A DNA stretch of 64,000 nt from Tetraselmis striata. Lineage: Eukaryota > Chlorophyta > Chlorodendrophyceae > Chlorodendrales > Chlorodendraceae. Below the pieces are notes generated by a model. The model ran no database searches. It was not told the origin of the DNA and was given only the letters and a program-made list of their open reading frames with translations. Of this stretch, positions 31,263 through 42,949 are shown in pieces (the first letter of the stretch is position 1; every line of letters begins with the position of its first letter). Position numbers and translations under genes: made by a program. The DNA is taken from NCBI GenBank assembly GCA_006384855.1, contig VCJN01002003.1, positions 18,025-82,024 on the forward strand. The letters run 5' to 3'.

Positions 31263-31711
31263 GTAGTAGTGACTCAATAGGCGCTGACATGCCCACAGCA
31301 CATACAGCATATATACTGCCCTGAGGGGGGTTCATGCTCGGTATTCAGCCTGAATACCTGAATACATGAACTGAAGGGTCTTCATGCTGAATTCAGGCAG
31401 GCCATAATTCAGCCTGAAGACCCTTGAGCTGAATTCAGCCTAAAGTGCCTGAATTCAGTTCAAGCTGACCTGAGTACCTCTTGGGGGGGGGGGGGGGGGG
31501 GTGTTCAGGGAAACCCTGGTCAGCACTAATGGTATCGTCAGTAGTAGCGACTACTAGAGCGACTAGTAGCGACTACTTGTCATCACGTGATCATCACGTG
31601 CAAGCATTATAATGCCCCCAGCGGGCTGACATGCGGTACAATTTCACCACTACGGTACCCGTATCGCCCAAATGGAGTCACATTACACGGCTTGCCCACC
31701 ATTGGCGGTAA
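31263..31711. other. Non-coding spacer with CTGAATTCAG-type repeats
   Basis: No gene. 31340-31480 is built from variants of TTCAGCCTGAA/CTGAATTCAG, including a perfect 11 bp inverted pair AAGGGTCTTCA / TGAAGACCCTT. A G run (31484-31501) and short TAGTAGCGACTA and ATCACGTGATCA repeats follow. Confidence 0.7.
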
Positions 31712-32115
31712 TGCTAGGGCTACACCTAACCCTACACCAAATCCTACACCTTACCCTGCACTTTACCCACATAACCACTTATCTCATATTATTATCATTT
31801 CCTATATCATATCATTACCTGCCGTACTTCTGTAACTCGTACTGTAACATGTACGCATATCATTTATCATTATCAATCCCAATCACCGATGCTACTACTA
31901 AAAGTCCCCGATGTTGCTACTGACATTCCCCGATGCTATATGTCCGCAATGCCCAAGGCTGACCGCTGAACTACTCTGCCGCTGCTCTGCCTCCGTGCTG
32001 CTGGCTGCCGCTAAATAGCTGAACTAGCTGATGATCATGTAACATTTCGACACTGTTTCCTCACAACCTTTGCCTTATTGCCTCTAATTGCATTAGGGCA
32101 TTACTGTACCTCACA
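31712..32115 (+). repeat. 5' LTR of Ty3/gypsy retrotransposon
   Basis: Starts TGCTAGGGC and ends CTCACA (TG...CA). About 404 bp, matching a second LTR of 401 bp at 41371-41771 that has a 5 bp target duplication, which fixes both boundaries. A following TGGTTTCGCGAGTCCTGG (from about 32117) is a plausible tRNA primer-binding site. Confidence 0.8.
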
Positions 32116-32171
32116 TTGGTTTCGCGAGTCCTGGTCGCCCCCCCCCCTTCCCCCCCCGCGCTTCTCAGCTT

Positions 32172-33235
32172 ATGCCCGTATCAACCCGCAGCCAAGCTAC
32201 CGCTCTCTTTGCTCAACCTTCTGCCATGACTCAACCTATGGATATTGACCCGGTCTCTCGTGCTGTCCAAGCTGAGCTCTCCAAGTTCGCTATTCGCGCC
32301 CCTGCCAACGACATCCCTGCCGATCGACGCATCTCTGACCGTCGTGACCTATCTGCTCTCAACCGCTTCCTTTCTACCATCGCCGAAACTATCCACGGCC
32401 TCTACTGGACACCTGCTCTGGAGCAATGGCTGCTCCGCCAGTTCGACTCCGACAACGAGACCGGCGTCCTCTACCGTGCCCTCATCGACTCCCTGACTTC
32501 TGTCGACCGTGAAGTGACCACCGGCATCACCCTTGCTACCTACTTCGCCGACTTTTCCGACTTCAGGAGCAAGCTTATCAAGAAACTGCACGGCTGCGCG
32601 ACCTTTCACTCCCTCGTCCACAAGCATGTCAAGAACCTCAAGATCGCCCCCAGCAACCCGTCTATGGCGAGCAACTCGGTCGATCTTGCGTCCAAGATCG
32701 TCCGAGCCTTCCAACTGCCCCCCGAGGCGGACCGCCCCAACGAATCTGCTATGGCTGGACTCATCTTGTCTCAGCTCCCGGAGCAGACCAACGCCCGCGT
32801 GGAGGCAGCAGCGATGGTCGCCCGCGAGGAGCTGACAACCCTGGACACCCTTCGTCGCCACCTCGAAGCTGTCGACGCTGAGTTCGCCGCTATGGCCGCT
32901 GTTGCCAAGCGCCGTGCCAACGGTAATCCTGGTTCTAACCCGCCAAATAAATACATTCGCCCGGTGCTGGCCCTTTCCCTTCTGTCGTTCTGCCAGGACC
33001 GCCCTCTAATCCTCCGCCTAACCCCTCTCAGGCCTCTGGCTCAGGCACTAGGCCGATTCCCGGCTTGGCCGGATATGGCCGTTATACTGAAATCTGCTCT
33101 GGCTGTGGTAAAGTAGGCCACTCTATTATGGTCTGCCCTGAGACTAGCCTCGCTGACAAAAAGGCTTGGCAAGCTAAAGTGGCTGCCACCAAAACCTCTA
33201 AGGGTCTTAAGGCCATGAACCTGAATGACCAATGA
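32172..33235 (+). pseudogene. gag: gag of the Ty3/gypsy element
   Basis: ATG 32172, MPVSTRSQATALFAQ. The first ~260 codons form the helical capsid-type region (LNRFLSTIAETIHGLYW, WLLRQFDSD, SQLPEQTNARVEA). A frameshift near 32950 separates it from the nucleocapsid CCHC zinc knuckle CSGCGKVGHSIMVC (about 33095-33137), which is read in another frame and ends with TGA at 33233-33235. Confidence 0.7.
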
Positions 33236-33337
33236 CGGGTTGGGGCAGAGTATGCCGTCAGACGTTCGAATTGTAATTCAATCGAATTTGTCCCAGCTCC
33301 GCCGTGTTATCCCCCGACCTCTGAGGCCCGATCTCCA

Positions 33338-34005
33338 ATGGCACTGCATCCGGACGAGAATAGCCCAGCTACCGCCGCCATAGTGGCTGATGCGCACGCT
33401 GAGGCCTCCTCGGTATTGCCCACCGAGTCGTACGAACCAGTGGCGCTCACCAACGAGCAGGTTCGTAGGTCCCTGTCTGCCGTTGACTTTGCCATCCCCT
33501 GCGGACAATCCAACCGAGGGCCTGTCTCGTACTGGGAAACGTTATGCTATTCGCCGGTCCGTCAACGCCAGCACGCTAAACAGCGGCATGCTAAAAAGAA
33601 TATTGACCGACCAACTGCCTGCCCACCTGACTCTATTCGTTTTGATAAAACTGAAATGTCTCGACTAAACTCTGAATATGGTCCCATAACTCTGGACGCT
33701 TGTGCCTCTGCGTTTGACGTTGTTTGCCCTCAGTACTGCTCTAAGGATAAACCCTTTACCCCCACTTCAGCAATTGGTCATACTGTACTAATAAATCCAC
33801 CATACGACGAATCAGTATTGCCAATTCTCGAACATTTTGAGTCTCAACGCTAGGAATCACCTTATGACACTCGTGCTATAATCATTTTGCCCCGCTGGTC
33901 TTATGGCTTAGGGAAATCTTGGACCCCTATACTGAGAAAGTACAAAACGACTCCATTCCTACCCCGCAGGTACCTGCATGTTCCACACTGCCACATCTGC
34001 CACTG
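33338..34005 (+). pseudogene. Dam-like DNA N6-adenine methyltransferase domain in the Ty3 polyprotein
   Basis: The frame contains SEYGPITLDACASAFD and the downstream LINPPYDES motif. This is the order and spacing of the phage-type Dam family, where DxxAS lies near the SAM site and NPPY is catalytic motif IV. An in-frame TAG at 33851-33853 is followed by more coding-like sequence (AIIILPRWSYG) to TGA at 34003-34005. Methyltransferase domains are well known in DIRS-type elements and occur in some algal retrotransposons; here it lies between gag and protease. Target and role unknown. Confidence 0.6.
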
Positions 34006-34171
34006 AGGACTTGCCGATGGCACCCACACAGTGGATAGTTGACGTATACCTCGCAGATAGCACTGTCGAGGAACGTGAGGCTGCTGCCATTAATTATGTC
34101 ATGGTCACTGAGGACTACAAAGCCTCAGCTACGAATCTCAAGGTAAGACACACATCCCGCGTGCCCGGGTC

Positions 34172-34458
34172 AAGTCGCACCAACCCCGCTTTGAAACAGA
34201 AAAAGCCTTTATAACGTATGTGAACGACAACGATCTACTATTACTCAATCCAACCCTAACTGAACACCCTGCTTTACCGCCTGCTACTATGATGCTCGAT
34301 AGCGGCGCTGCCCTTTGCTTTATTGATGAACAGTATGTCCGCCTAAACAAATTACCCACTCAACCTCTAAATACTAAAATACGGATCGTCATGGCTGATG
34401 GCCGCCTGTCTCTTGCGGCTAAATCATGCACCCTCAAGTTGAATATAAACGGTTATAC
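34172..34458 (+). pseudogene. Retropepsin (protease) 5' part of the Ty3 element
   Basis: MMLDSGAALCFIDEQY carries the DSGA active-site loop of retroviral-type aspartic proteases, followed by the VMADGRLS flap-like segment and KSCTLKLNINGY. It is cut by the MULE at 34459; the rest (FNCVLGMSFLKSHNPDIDW) resumes after 50680. Confidence 0.7.
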
Positions 34459-34460
34459 GG

Positions 34461-34560
34461 GGAGAGGGCAAAAACGCGAGCAAGAAAGTATTGTATCATG
34501 ATGCTCGGGTTTTGGCTCTGTTTTTGAGCCCTAATCCGAGCAAAGTGAGCCAAATCTCGT
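34461..34560. repeat. Left terminal inverted repeat of the MULE
   Basis: Shares GCAAAAACGCGAGCAA, a GTA(T/C)TGTA block and a CTGTTTTT(C)GAGCC block with the reverse complement of about 50560-50640. Mutant positions are scattered, so the ends are imperfect. Confidence 0.7.
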
Positions 34561-34726
34561 GGTACTGAAAAGGACGAATTTAGGGTTTCGTACAGTTGCA
34601 TTAAGTACTGGGATCATCGCGCTGGCACGACCGCGGCTTCTAGATTGTGTCGTCAACGGTTTTCGCAACGGGAGGGATCACTCGCCACACCCGTGCCGTG
34701 CCCCAAAGGCCTCCTACCTTATAGCC

Positions 34727-37700
34727 ATGTCAAATTCGGCGTGGTCCAATGGCGAGCATATCGACGGCATGTTTCAGTACATGCAGGTCAATTCTGAGCG
34801 CGTGTGGTCGATGTTGCAGAGTCTGGAACCTGCGCTTGGTGCCGATACGGCACGGGGCTTGCTGACTAGATTTGTCGATCGCTCCTTGGCTGAGGTTCCG
34901 GTGGTTCCACGTACTAGTGCGACTCCAACACATGGCACCGCTGGACAGGAGGCAAGCGTCGGGCCTAACGACCGGGAGTTTCCAGCACCGGCTGAGGCGT
35001 CAACCATACGAGGGGGGTGCCCGCAGACCGTGAAGCCCTTGCGTTGCTGGCAAAGTTTCGGCCGGAAGCTGCAACCCCAACCCGTACCGGGACTCGCTTA
35101 CCGCCTCGCACGCAGCCTTATACCAGCGTCCCGATCCAAGAACACGAACGTTCCAAGTCAGGAGGACATGATCATGAGTGGTCAATGCCGGTTGTTGATG
35201 AAAGAGAGTGGGAGTCGTACAAGGCCTTGACGATTGATATTCTCGACTTCGGCGAAAAGTGGCGCTACCTCCACCGATCTGACGCCGCGAAGGTAAGACT
35301 CGCGGGTGCATTTCTTTCCTCAAATGGCCTTTATACAAGCCAAAATAACGGGCGTGTATGGCATGCTTCCTGCGCCGTCGAAGGTCTACGCTTGCCGGAG
35401 TCATGCCGGATGCGCAGCGAGACTACGAGCCGTTCAAACTTCATCTGAAAAGTGGGGCATTGATTACAACAACGTGTCGCACACGGCGGCGAAGCTAGGC
35501 GATGACGACGGCGTGCCACAGGCTCTACGCCCCAAGTTGAAGCCCGTCATCACTGACTGCGGCATGACCCCGAAGAAGGCGTTGAACCGCTTCACGTCGC
35601 AGGAGCTACGGGACGCGGGAGTTCCCGAAGGGGGGCGACCCGAATTGCTTAAAAAGGTTCAGCGATGGAAGAGGGCACTCGCGGTGAAAGGGAAGGGAGT
35701 TCGTGCGCTATCTTCCTTTGCTGACTTGCAAGAGTGGGTGGATTCCAATCTCCTGCCCGCCCCTCAGAATATCGATGACGACCTCGAGTTTGATAAGTTG
35801 TTCGTGCTTCGGAATGGCGTGCAAGCTGAAGCCGAGGCAGTGGCGTTCTCCACAATCGAGCTACTGAGGACGGTTCAGTACGTCCAACTCAGTGGCATGC
35901 CGTTACATTTCATGACCGATGGCACGCACAAGGTGTCCTTTAATCGGTGGGTCTTGCTAACGGTGGGAACAACAACAATCAGACCCCAGACTAATAGCCA
36001 CGTCGATCTCGTCAACTCCTTCATACCAATCGCGTTTTGCTTCGCGAGAACGGAGAGCGAAGGGGCTTTCTGCACGTTATTCAAGGTTGTTGTAGACTCT
36101 TGCGAAGAGTTGTTTGGGCAACGACCGTCGCCGCATGCCGTGGTATCGGACAAGGGGGTCGGCGTCCGCGCTACCATTTCGGCTGTTTTTCCAAAAATAC
36201 CAAGTGCGAAGGTATGTCACACAATACTTGAGGGACTGCGCTCGCCCGCGGTTTGTTTTGTATGTATGCCGAAGGCAACACTATGCGGCGGGGCGCAACA
36301 ATCTAGGGCTTTCCGTATACAAGTCACCTCCCGCCTACATTGTTATTTCATGCGACGGGGCTTACAACGGTGTCCGCGTCGCAGAGAGTGAGTTGTTGGG
36401 TGCATTTGCACCGCAAGGTCGACAGCCCCAGTTTCCGCATCAAGGAGGACGGGCAGCCATTCCCCATTCTACGCAATCGCACCGCCAATGTCGGATTCCT
36501 GCGGAGCGTCGTCAACGTCATACATTTGTGTCGGACGACGGAGCAGGCAGTCGCCGTGTCTACAGTCCTCATGGGCGAGTTGCGGCGAAAAGGCGAGAGC
36601 CGGGCTGCAGCTTGGCTGGAGGGCCAGTATCTCGGCGACAATATGGACTGGAACATATCCACTGGTGTTGGGGGAGTCCCGGCCTCTACAAATCCTCAAG
36701 AGAGCTGGCACAAGTCCATGAAGGTCGACCTCGACATGGGGCCACGTCGTCGAGCCACCGCCACCCTATTGGAAACAACTTTCCAGGAGATGTGCAAGCT
36801 GCAAGGCCGGCAGTTCCGGGAGGATAACGAGCCCTTCAACCACGGCTTGACAAAGGAGTTTTCAACGCTTGTGCACGAGGCCATGGACTTTGCGACGCCG
36901 GCGCGTACTGGCTTAACCGCGTACAAGTGGAAGAATGGCGACCTTTACGTAAATGATGACCCTCTCGTTGAGGACAACGTCACCGACCGACGCGTCACCG
37001 ATTATGAGAGAAGTCTATGCGGTGACCTGCCTCGGTCTTGCACCACAATCGGAGGCGTCAGACGGACATGCAGGTCTCTAAACCGCGTTCTGGACCTATC
37101 AGGTCTCGGAATATCATGCGACTGCAAGAGTTTCATGTGCCATCCCCAGTGCGGACATATGTACCTGTGGCGAGCACTGACAAACGACGTTGTTTCCAGG
37201 CGGTTCAGCGGCGGGGTGCGCCCAATGGGGGGTGAGCGCCCCCCGTTTCGGCCTGCGCATGCGACTCCGGCCGTGACCGTCCAACCTTTGGAGGGACAAG
37301 CCCCCCGGCGTCGGGGGCGCGGCGGCAATCGACGACGGCCAGACGATACTTCTGACCGTCTGAACACTTCAACTCCCGCGACACCTCCCTCTGACATCCG
37401 TCGGAAGCGGACGACCACCGCAAAACGAGTTTTAGACGCACCTCCGGTGGCTCGCGAGACAAAGACGCCAGTTGCCGCGACTGACAACCACGCGAGGGTT
37501 GCGTCCGGTTCCGCTTTGGATCCCGAGACTGCCCTTTCTTCGCCGCAAGGGAATGCCCCAGCCCTGCCTACTAGAGCACCGGATATCGCCTCGGCGTTAG
37601 CCGAACAGGTGGTCTGCCATCCCAAGCGGCCCTCGTCTACGCCAGAACGTGCCCAAGGTCCCGCTACGCGTGCAAGGCCGGGCGCGCCGGCTGCAGTCGA

Positions 37701-38079
37701 AACGGCGAAACGAGATCCCGGTAGAGCCGCGAAAGCCAGCCGTTTGCGGGCCTCAACGAGCGGCAAAGCGCCTTGGGCGAGAGGCCTTCTCCGGGAGCCT
37801 CCTGCTAAACCCGTCGGGTTCCGTGCACGAAGAGCTCTACGCCAGGCTGAAGAGGCCCTGGCGGAGGCGCGGCGGTTTCGAAGGAATCTGATGGCGCGTG
37901 AACGCTACAAGCGAAAAAAATTGGCTGCACGGGTAGTTGGCGATCAGCAGCAGGCGCCTAAAAGGCGCAAACGTGTTTCAACGCAAGCACCGGAGCCCGC
38001 GAAATCCATCAGTGGAATGTCGTGCTCTTCCGGCTCCCTCGAGGATCTTTGGTGGTGTCAGTCGAAGGGGAAGAAGTAG
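34727..38079 (+). CDS. MULE transposase with DDE core and SWIM zinc finger
   Basis: Exons about 34727-35292, 35384-36211 and 36385-38079. The intron junctions (GTAAGA...CGAAG, GTATGT...CGCAG) are phase 0 and restore motifs across both joins. A frame change at the G run 35005-35011 needs a 1 bp correction. Motifs in order: a Cys-rich segment (VYACRSHAGCAARLRAV) resembling the FLYWCH/FAR1 N-terminal finger; first catalytic Asp in MTDGTHK (about 35915); second in SDKG (about 36150); CWVHLHRK just after intron 2; catalytic Glu in TNPQESWHK (about 36695); SWIM finger CDCKSFMCHPQCGH (about 37120). A ~300 residue Pro/Arg/Lys-rich tail follows, ending GKK with TAG TAA. No internal stop, so it may be functional. 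Catalyses cut-and-paste transposition. Confidence 0.85.
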
Positions 38080-38084
38080 TAATT

Positions 38085-39560
38085 TGCAGGTATATAGGGA
38101 TTGCAGTTTCGCATGTATAGTTCGCCTAGAATGTTGCGCTGCACCGCAGATTGTTGCCTTCGGTCAGCGTCAACTGCCTACAACGCTGTAACACTCTCCT
38201 CCTCCGTGCATAGGCGCTCGATGACAAGACACATGTATCAAGTCACACCCCCTTGTACTTCATAATCGCGACGACGAGGCCTAGATTGTTGCGTCCCGCC
38301 GCAGATTGTTGCCTGCGGCCCGCGGTACCTGCCTACACGACAGCAACACTTCCCTTCTCTCAGTGCTAGCTGCAACTGTGTTATTTTACCCGCGCATAGG
38401 CTCGACGGCACGGCAGGGATTGGATTGCTGTTCGGGTACTCGCCTGACGACTTCACCATGCATTATACGGAACACCCTAGATTGTTGCTCCCCGCCGCAG
38501 ATTGTTGCTTGCGGCCCGCGGTACCTGCCTACACGACTGCAACACTTCCCTTCTCTCGGTGCTAGCTGCATACGTGTTATTTTACCTGCGCATAGGCTCG
38601 ACGGCACAGCAGGGATTGCTGTTCGGGTACTCGCCTGACGACTTCACCATGCGTTATATGGAACACCCTAGATTGCTGCGCTACACCGCAGATTGTTGCC
38701 TGCGGCCCGCGGTACCTGCCTACACGACTGCAACACTTCCATTTTCTCAGTGCTAGCTGCAACTGTGTTATTTTACCAGCGCATAGGCTCGACGGCACAG
38801 CAGGGATTGCTGTTCGGGTACTCGCCTGACGACTTCACCATGCGTTATACGGAACACCCTAGATTGTTGTGCCCCGCCACAGATTGTTGCGTTCGGCATG
38901 TACTATAACGGTCAATACACGGCTGCTTACATACCCGGACTATGTGGAGTACGGGTATTATCCATGCATAAGAGCTCGATGACAAGACACATGTATCTAG
39001 CCACACCCCCTTGTACTTCATATTCGCGACGACGCGCCCTAGATTGCTGCACTGCACCGCAGATTGTTGCCTGCGGCCCGCGGTACCTGCCTACACGACT
39101 GCAACACTTCCCTTGTCTCAGTGCTAGCTGCATACCTGTTATTTCACCAGCGCATAGGCTCGACGGCACAGCATGGATTGATGTTCGGGTACTCGCCTGA
39201 CGACTTCACCATGCGTTATATGGCACACCCTAGATTGTTGCTCCCCGCCGCAGATTGTTGCGTTCGGCATGTACTATTACGGTCAATACACGGTTGCTTG
39301 CACTACCCGGACTATGTGGCGTACGGGTGTCATGCGGACGAATCCGCATGAAGACAAAACATTTGTTTAGGTACGTCCAGTTTCTGACGTCAAGCCCTAG
39401 ATTGCTGCGCTGCACTGCAGATTGTTGCCTTCGGCCCGCGGTACATGCCTACATGGCAGGAACACTTTCCCTGCCCGAGTAATTGCTGCAAACGTGTATT
39501 TTAAAAGGGCCGAGGCTCGACGGCAAAGCATAGATTGCTAGTCATGTACTGGCAAGTCGC
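38085..39560. repeat. MULE internal repeat array 1
   Basis: Five or more copies of a ~190 bp unit containing CCTAGATTGTTGC, a second CAGATTGTTGCC about 20 bp later, GCGGTACCTGCCTACA, and in most copies GACGACTTCACCATGC. It separates the transposase from the leftward gene block ending at 39593. Confidence 0.8.
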
Positions 39561-39592
39561 AGAATCAATTACATGCTATCGGACGATACGAT

Positions 39593-42500
39593 TCATGGAA
39601 CACCTTCAATTATTAGTGGTACGAGGGCGGAGGCCTCCGAACCGCATATATGCCGGTCTACTTCCTCGCCGACCTGACAAATCACAATCCATAGCGCGCG
39701 CTGTTGTGTCAGGGGGTTTCGGGCTTGAGCAGACATGACAACGCATAGTCTGCGAGATTCAGCGAGACTTCGAAAGAAAGCAGTTATTGGAGGGGGTCCT
39801 TGCGTGAGGTACGTCACTGGTGCCTGCACGCAAGTCATTGTTGTTGCCGACTTCGCCGCCAAAGGAATGAAGAGGTCGAGAAGACTGAACCAAGGCGACG
39901 TCACTATGACATATGGTTCGCCGATTGTTCTTCGAGCTCTTGCGTGTGTATCCGGGCATAGAGCATCCGCAACGAAGTCGTTGCCCGCGTAGGCTACCAC
40001 ATCGCTAAGCAATACCCTCGTACCTTGCAACGCCGACCTCGTGCCGCCCTTGCCGGCCCACGGATCCCACACATAACTCGAAGTCAGGCTTGGAACGGCC
40101 CGGATTAGAGGCAAATACTCCCAGGGCGATGTCGGTATGCAGGGAGGTGTCGGTTTCGCCTGTAAATGCGCATACTTTTTGAAAGCCCGGGAGATGTGGC
40201 CATCCGCCCAACTGCCTGGCATGCCCCAGCACAACCGGAGCATAAATTGATGGCGTGTAGCACCCAATTTGGGGACTCCTTTTTTGTATCCCTGCGAGGC
40301 CATCACGAAATCACACAAGGATTGAGGCTAAACACGTTGTTTACATAGGTTGCGGGAGGCGGGGGGGCGGGGGGGGGGGCACCGCGCGAACTAACTCGCT
40401 AAATGCTAAGTCTTGGGGGAGTTTCACCTCGCGTTGCCCGATTGTGACCCCACGCGGCTGTGAGGGAATATGAAGGATGCTTGTTTCAATTGGTCAGGCT
40501 CGCCAGCGCTCGCATGGAGCATGAGCGCGAAGTCGATGCTCGGCCTCAGCGGAGACGGTACGCTGTCGTGAACCAAGACATTCGCCCATTGCGGGGACAC
40601 CTGCATTGCGCGGCGATGCTGCTCGACCTGTTGGTCGCAAATATCGTTGTACGGCGTAGGGAACAGCTGCCTGTTGAACGTCATGTCCAATGGCGTGAGA
40701 TGCATACCAGGCAGACTTGCTCCGTTAGCGGGCGCCAGGACAACTTTGAGGTAGAAATGCCCGTCGATGGCCTGCCCCGCCGACTGGACACAGTCACGGC
40801 ACCTCGTCACGGTTGCCGGATGAATGCCCCCGACCGCCGCGTCTGCAATCACTCGCTCGCCTGGAAGCGCGACTACAAGACCCATCGTGGAGTATGAAGC
40901 GCGGTCGGAGCTACCACCACATCGGTTAAGGTGGTCTTCGTCAAGCAGCCCCCAAGGCACGAGCTCCTTCCGGGTGATGACGCGATCTTGGCATAGGTTC
41001 CTGGCGCCGCCGGCCATTAGCATATTCAGAGACGGATAGAAGGCTGTAAAGTATGCCTCGGAGCCCAATGGAAAAGTTGATGCGCGTTCCGCCTGTACGT
41101 AAGGTCAAGTGAGGGGGGGGGGGGTTCAGTTCTACGAACTTTCATATATGCCGAGAAGGGCACAACTTGCAAGCACGTATAGGCGAAGAGTGGGCAAGCC
41201 CACTTGACGGCGTCCCTTATGGGTATGGCAGGCGCGTTTCGCACGAGCATTAGAGGGTTGCAGCACGTGAAGTGGACGAGGAGCAAGACTGTTCCGACAC
41301 CGTTGCTGATAGTCTCCATGCCTGTCGGCGCTCCTGCCGGAGAATACACAAGAGTCCGCTCGACAGGCAGTGTTAGGACTACACCTGACCCTGCACTATA
41401 CCCACATAACCACTTATCTCATATTATTATCATTTCCTATATTATATCACTACCTGCCGTACTTCTGTAACTTGTACTGTAACATGTACGCATACCATTT
41501 ATCATTATCAATCCCAATCACCGGTGCTCCTACTAACAGTCCCCAATGCTGCTACTGACATTCCCCGATACTGCTACTGACATTCCCCGATGATATATTT
41601 CCGCTATGCCCAAGACTGACCGCTGAACTGCTCTGCCGCTGCTCTGCCTATGTGATGCTGAGTGCCGATAAATAGCTGAACCAGCTTATGATCCTGTAAC
41701 ATTCGATACTGTTTCCTCACAACCTTCGCCTTCTAGCCTCTAATTGCATTAGGGCATTACTGTACCTCACAGGCAGCATCTTGGCTCGGAACGCTAGTTT
41801 TCGCCCCGCTTCGTCTGCGACTTCCGTGACGAAGCCTTGCAAGTCCCTGTATAGCTCCGACCCTCCTGATGAGTTCCGTAGCCATTCCCCGACTGCAGCC
41901 CGCCTTGAGCCCGGCACCAAGCACCGTGGGTCTGTGGGACCTGCAGATTTGGCCCATTACTACATTCAGAATTAGGGCATAACTTACCCTAGTAAGGGTT
42001 GCACAATCTGGGCAGCCGTGAATGGTGCCACGCACTTACCGTCGCAGTCTAGCAACATCTCTTGGCGCATGCCGGTGGCGGGCTGAAACGGACAAGTGTC
42101 CGTATTGCCTGTCAGTTCGGAGCGCCTACGCATGAGCTCCTCCCCCAGTATGCGACATGTAGTGCGGTCAGTACCCACGTAAAATGAAGCGTGGCCTCTC
42201 GCGAGGAAGCGCTTGCTTCCTATCGCTTCGTGGCGGAGGGGGTCGACAAGCGGAGGCACTCGAGTCGTCATGAAACTATCTTGCGGCTTGTCCGTGGCAG
42301 CGGGGAATGGCAAGGGCGCCGCTTGAGGTGAAGGAACCGAAGGAGGCTTATCGGGGACTTGGGCCGGCTTGGGCAAGGCGCGTGGAGCACTTCCAGAAGT
42401 CGTTGCTTTCGCAAGGGCCACCGGATCCGTGGAAGTCCCCACGTCGACGCGTGCACTGGCTACACGCGTGCACTGGTGCACGCGTGCACCGACGCGTTTC

Positions 42501-42862
42501 GGCGCTACATCCTTTCGTGCGGCAGCTGGCAACTCTGACCGATGTGGGCCAGAACGAGACCGCTTCGTCACCCACTTCAATGTACGTTCAGGTTTGACAA
42601 CCACCGCTGGCGCGGTAGCCGTAGAGTTATCGACAGTTACGACCGCCGACGGCTCGGTAGTCGTTGCCGTATCGACCTTTGCGACACGTTGCCGACGTAG
42701 AGGATAGACTCGGGGACTAGTGGCGGGGGTGTCGGTGACTCGAGGAGGCCAAGGCGAGATGTTGCCTGTGCTAGCGCTTCCTGCCTTGAACTTCTTCACG
42801 GGTGCCTTACTGCGCGTTGCAGCAGCCTCCGATAGCCGTTTTGAACGGTACCTCTCGGCCAT
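39593..42862 (-). pseudogene. MULE cargo gene A: multi-exon protein with methyltransferase-like C-terminus, split by a solo LTR
   Basis: ATG 42862 (MAERYRSK). Exon 1 to 42040: Lys/Pro/Thr-rich tail-like region, then a segment with FYVGTDRTTC. Intron 41941-42039 (GTAAGT...CTGCAG, phase 1). Exon 2, 41940-41138, contains the solo LTR 41371-41771; without it the frame runs straight through. Intron 41093-41137 is only 45 bp and includes a C run. Exon 3 to about 40430 has several Cys and His. Another intron with a C run ends at about 40305. The last exon holds VWDPWAGKGGT, like SAM-binding motif I, and later VIVTSPWFSLLDLF, a possible variant of the (D/N)PPY motif IV. The protein ends at 39593. Family not known to me. 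Confidence 0.55.
41371..41771 (+). repeat. Solo LTR of the Ty3/gypsy family
   Basis: TGTTAGGACTACA...TACCTCACA, flanked by GGCAG at 41366-41370 and 41772-41776 (5 bp target duplication). Matches the 5' LTR at 31712-32115 in the same orientation. It sits inside a coding exon of MULE cargo gene A. Confidence 0.9.
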
Positions 42863-42949
42863 TTTCCATTCCGACTCGGGCTTTGTCGTTGTCTGATAGA
42901 CGTGATACGTACGGTACGAGGAAGCGGAACGTGTCAGTATGCCTGACCT

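Noticed and set aside
31720-31770. Telomere-like CCTAACCCTACACC stretch
   Set aside because: Only a few irregular units at the start of an LTR, and shortened in the second LTR; not a telomere.
38085-39560. CRISPR-like array
   Set aside because: Units of ~190 bp with similar, not unique, spacers in a eukaryotic transposon; no cas genes. It is an internal MULE repeat.
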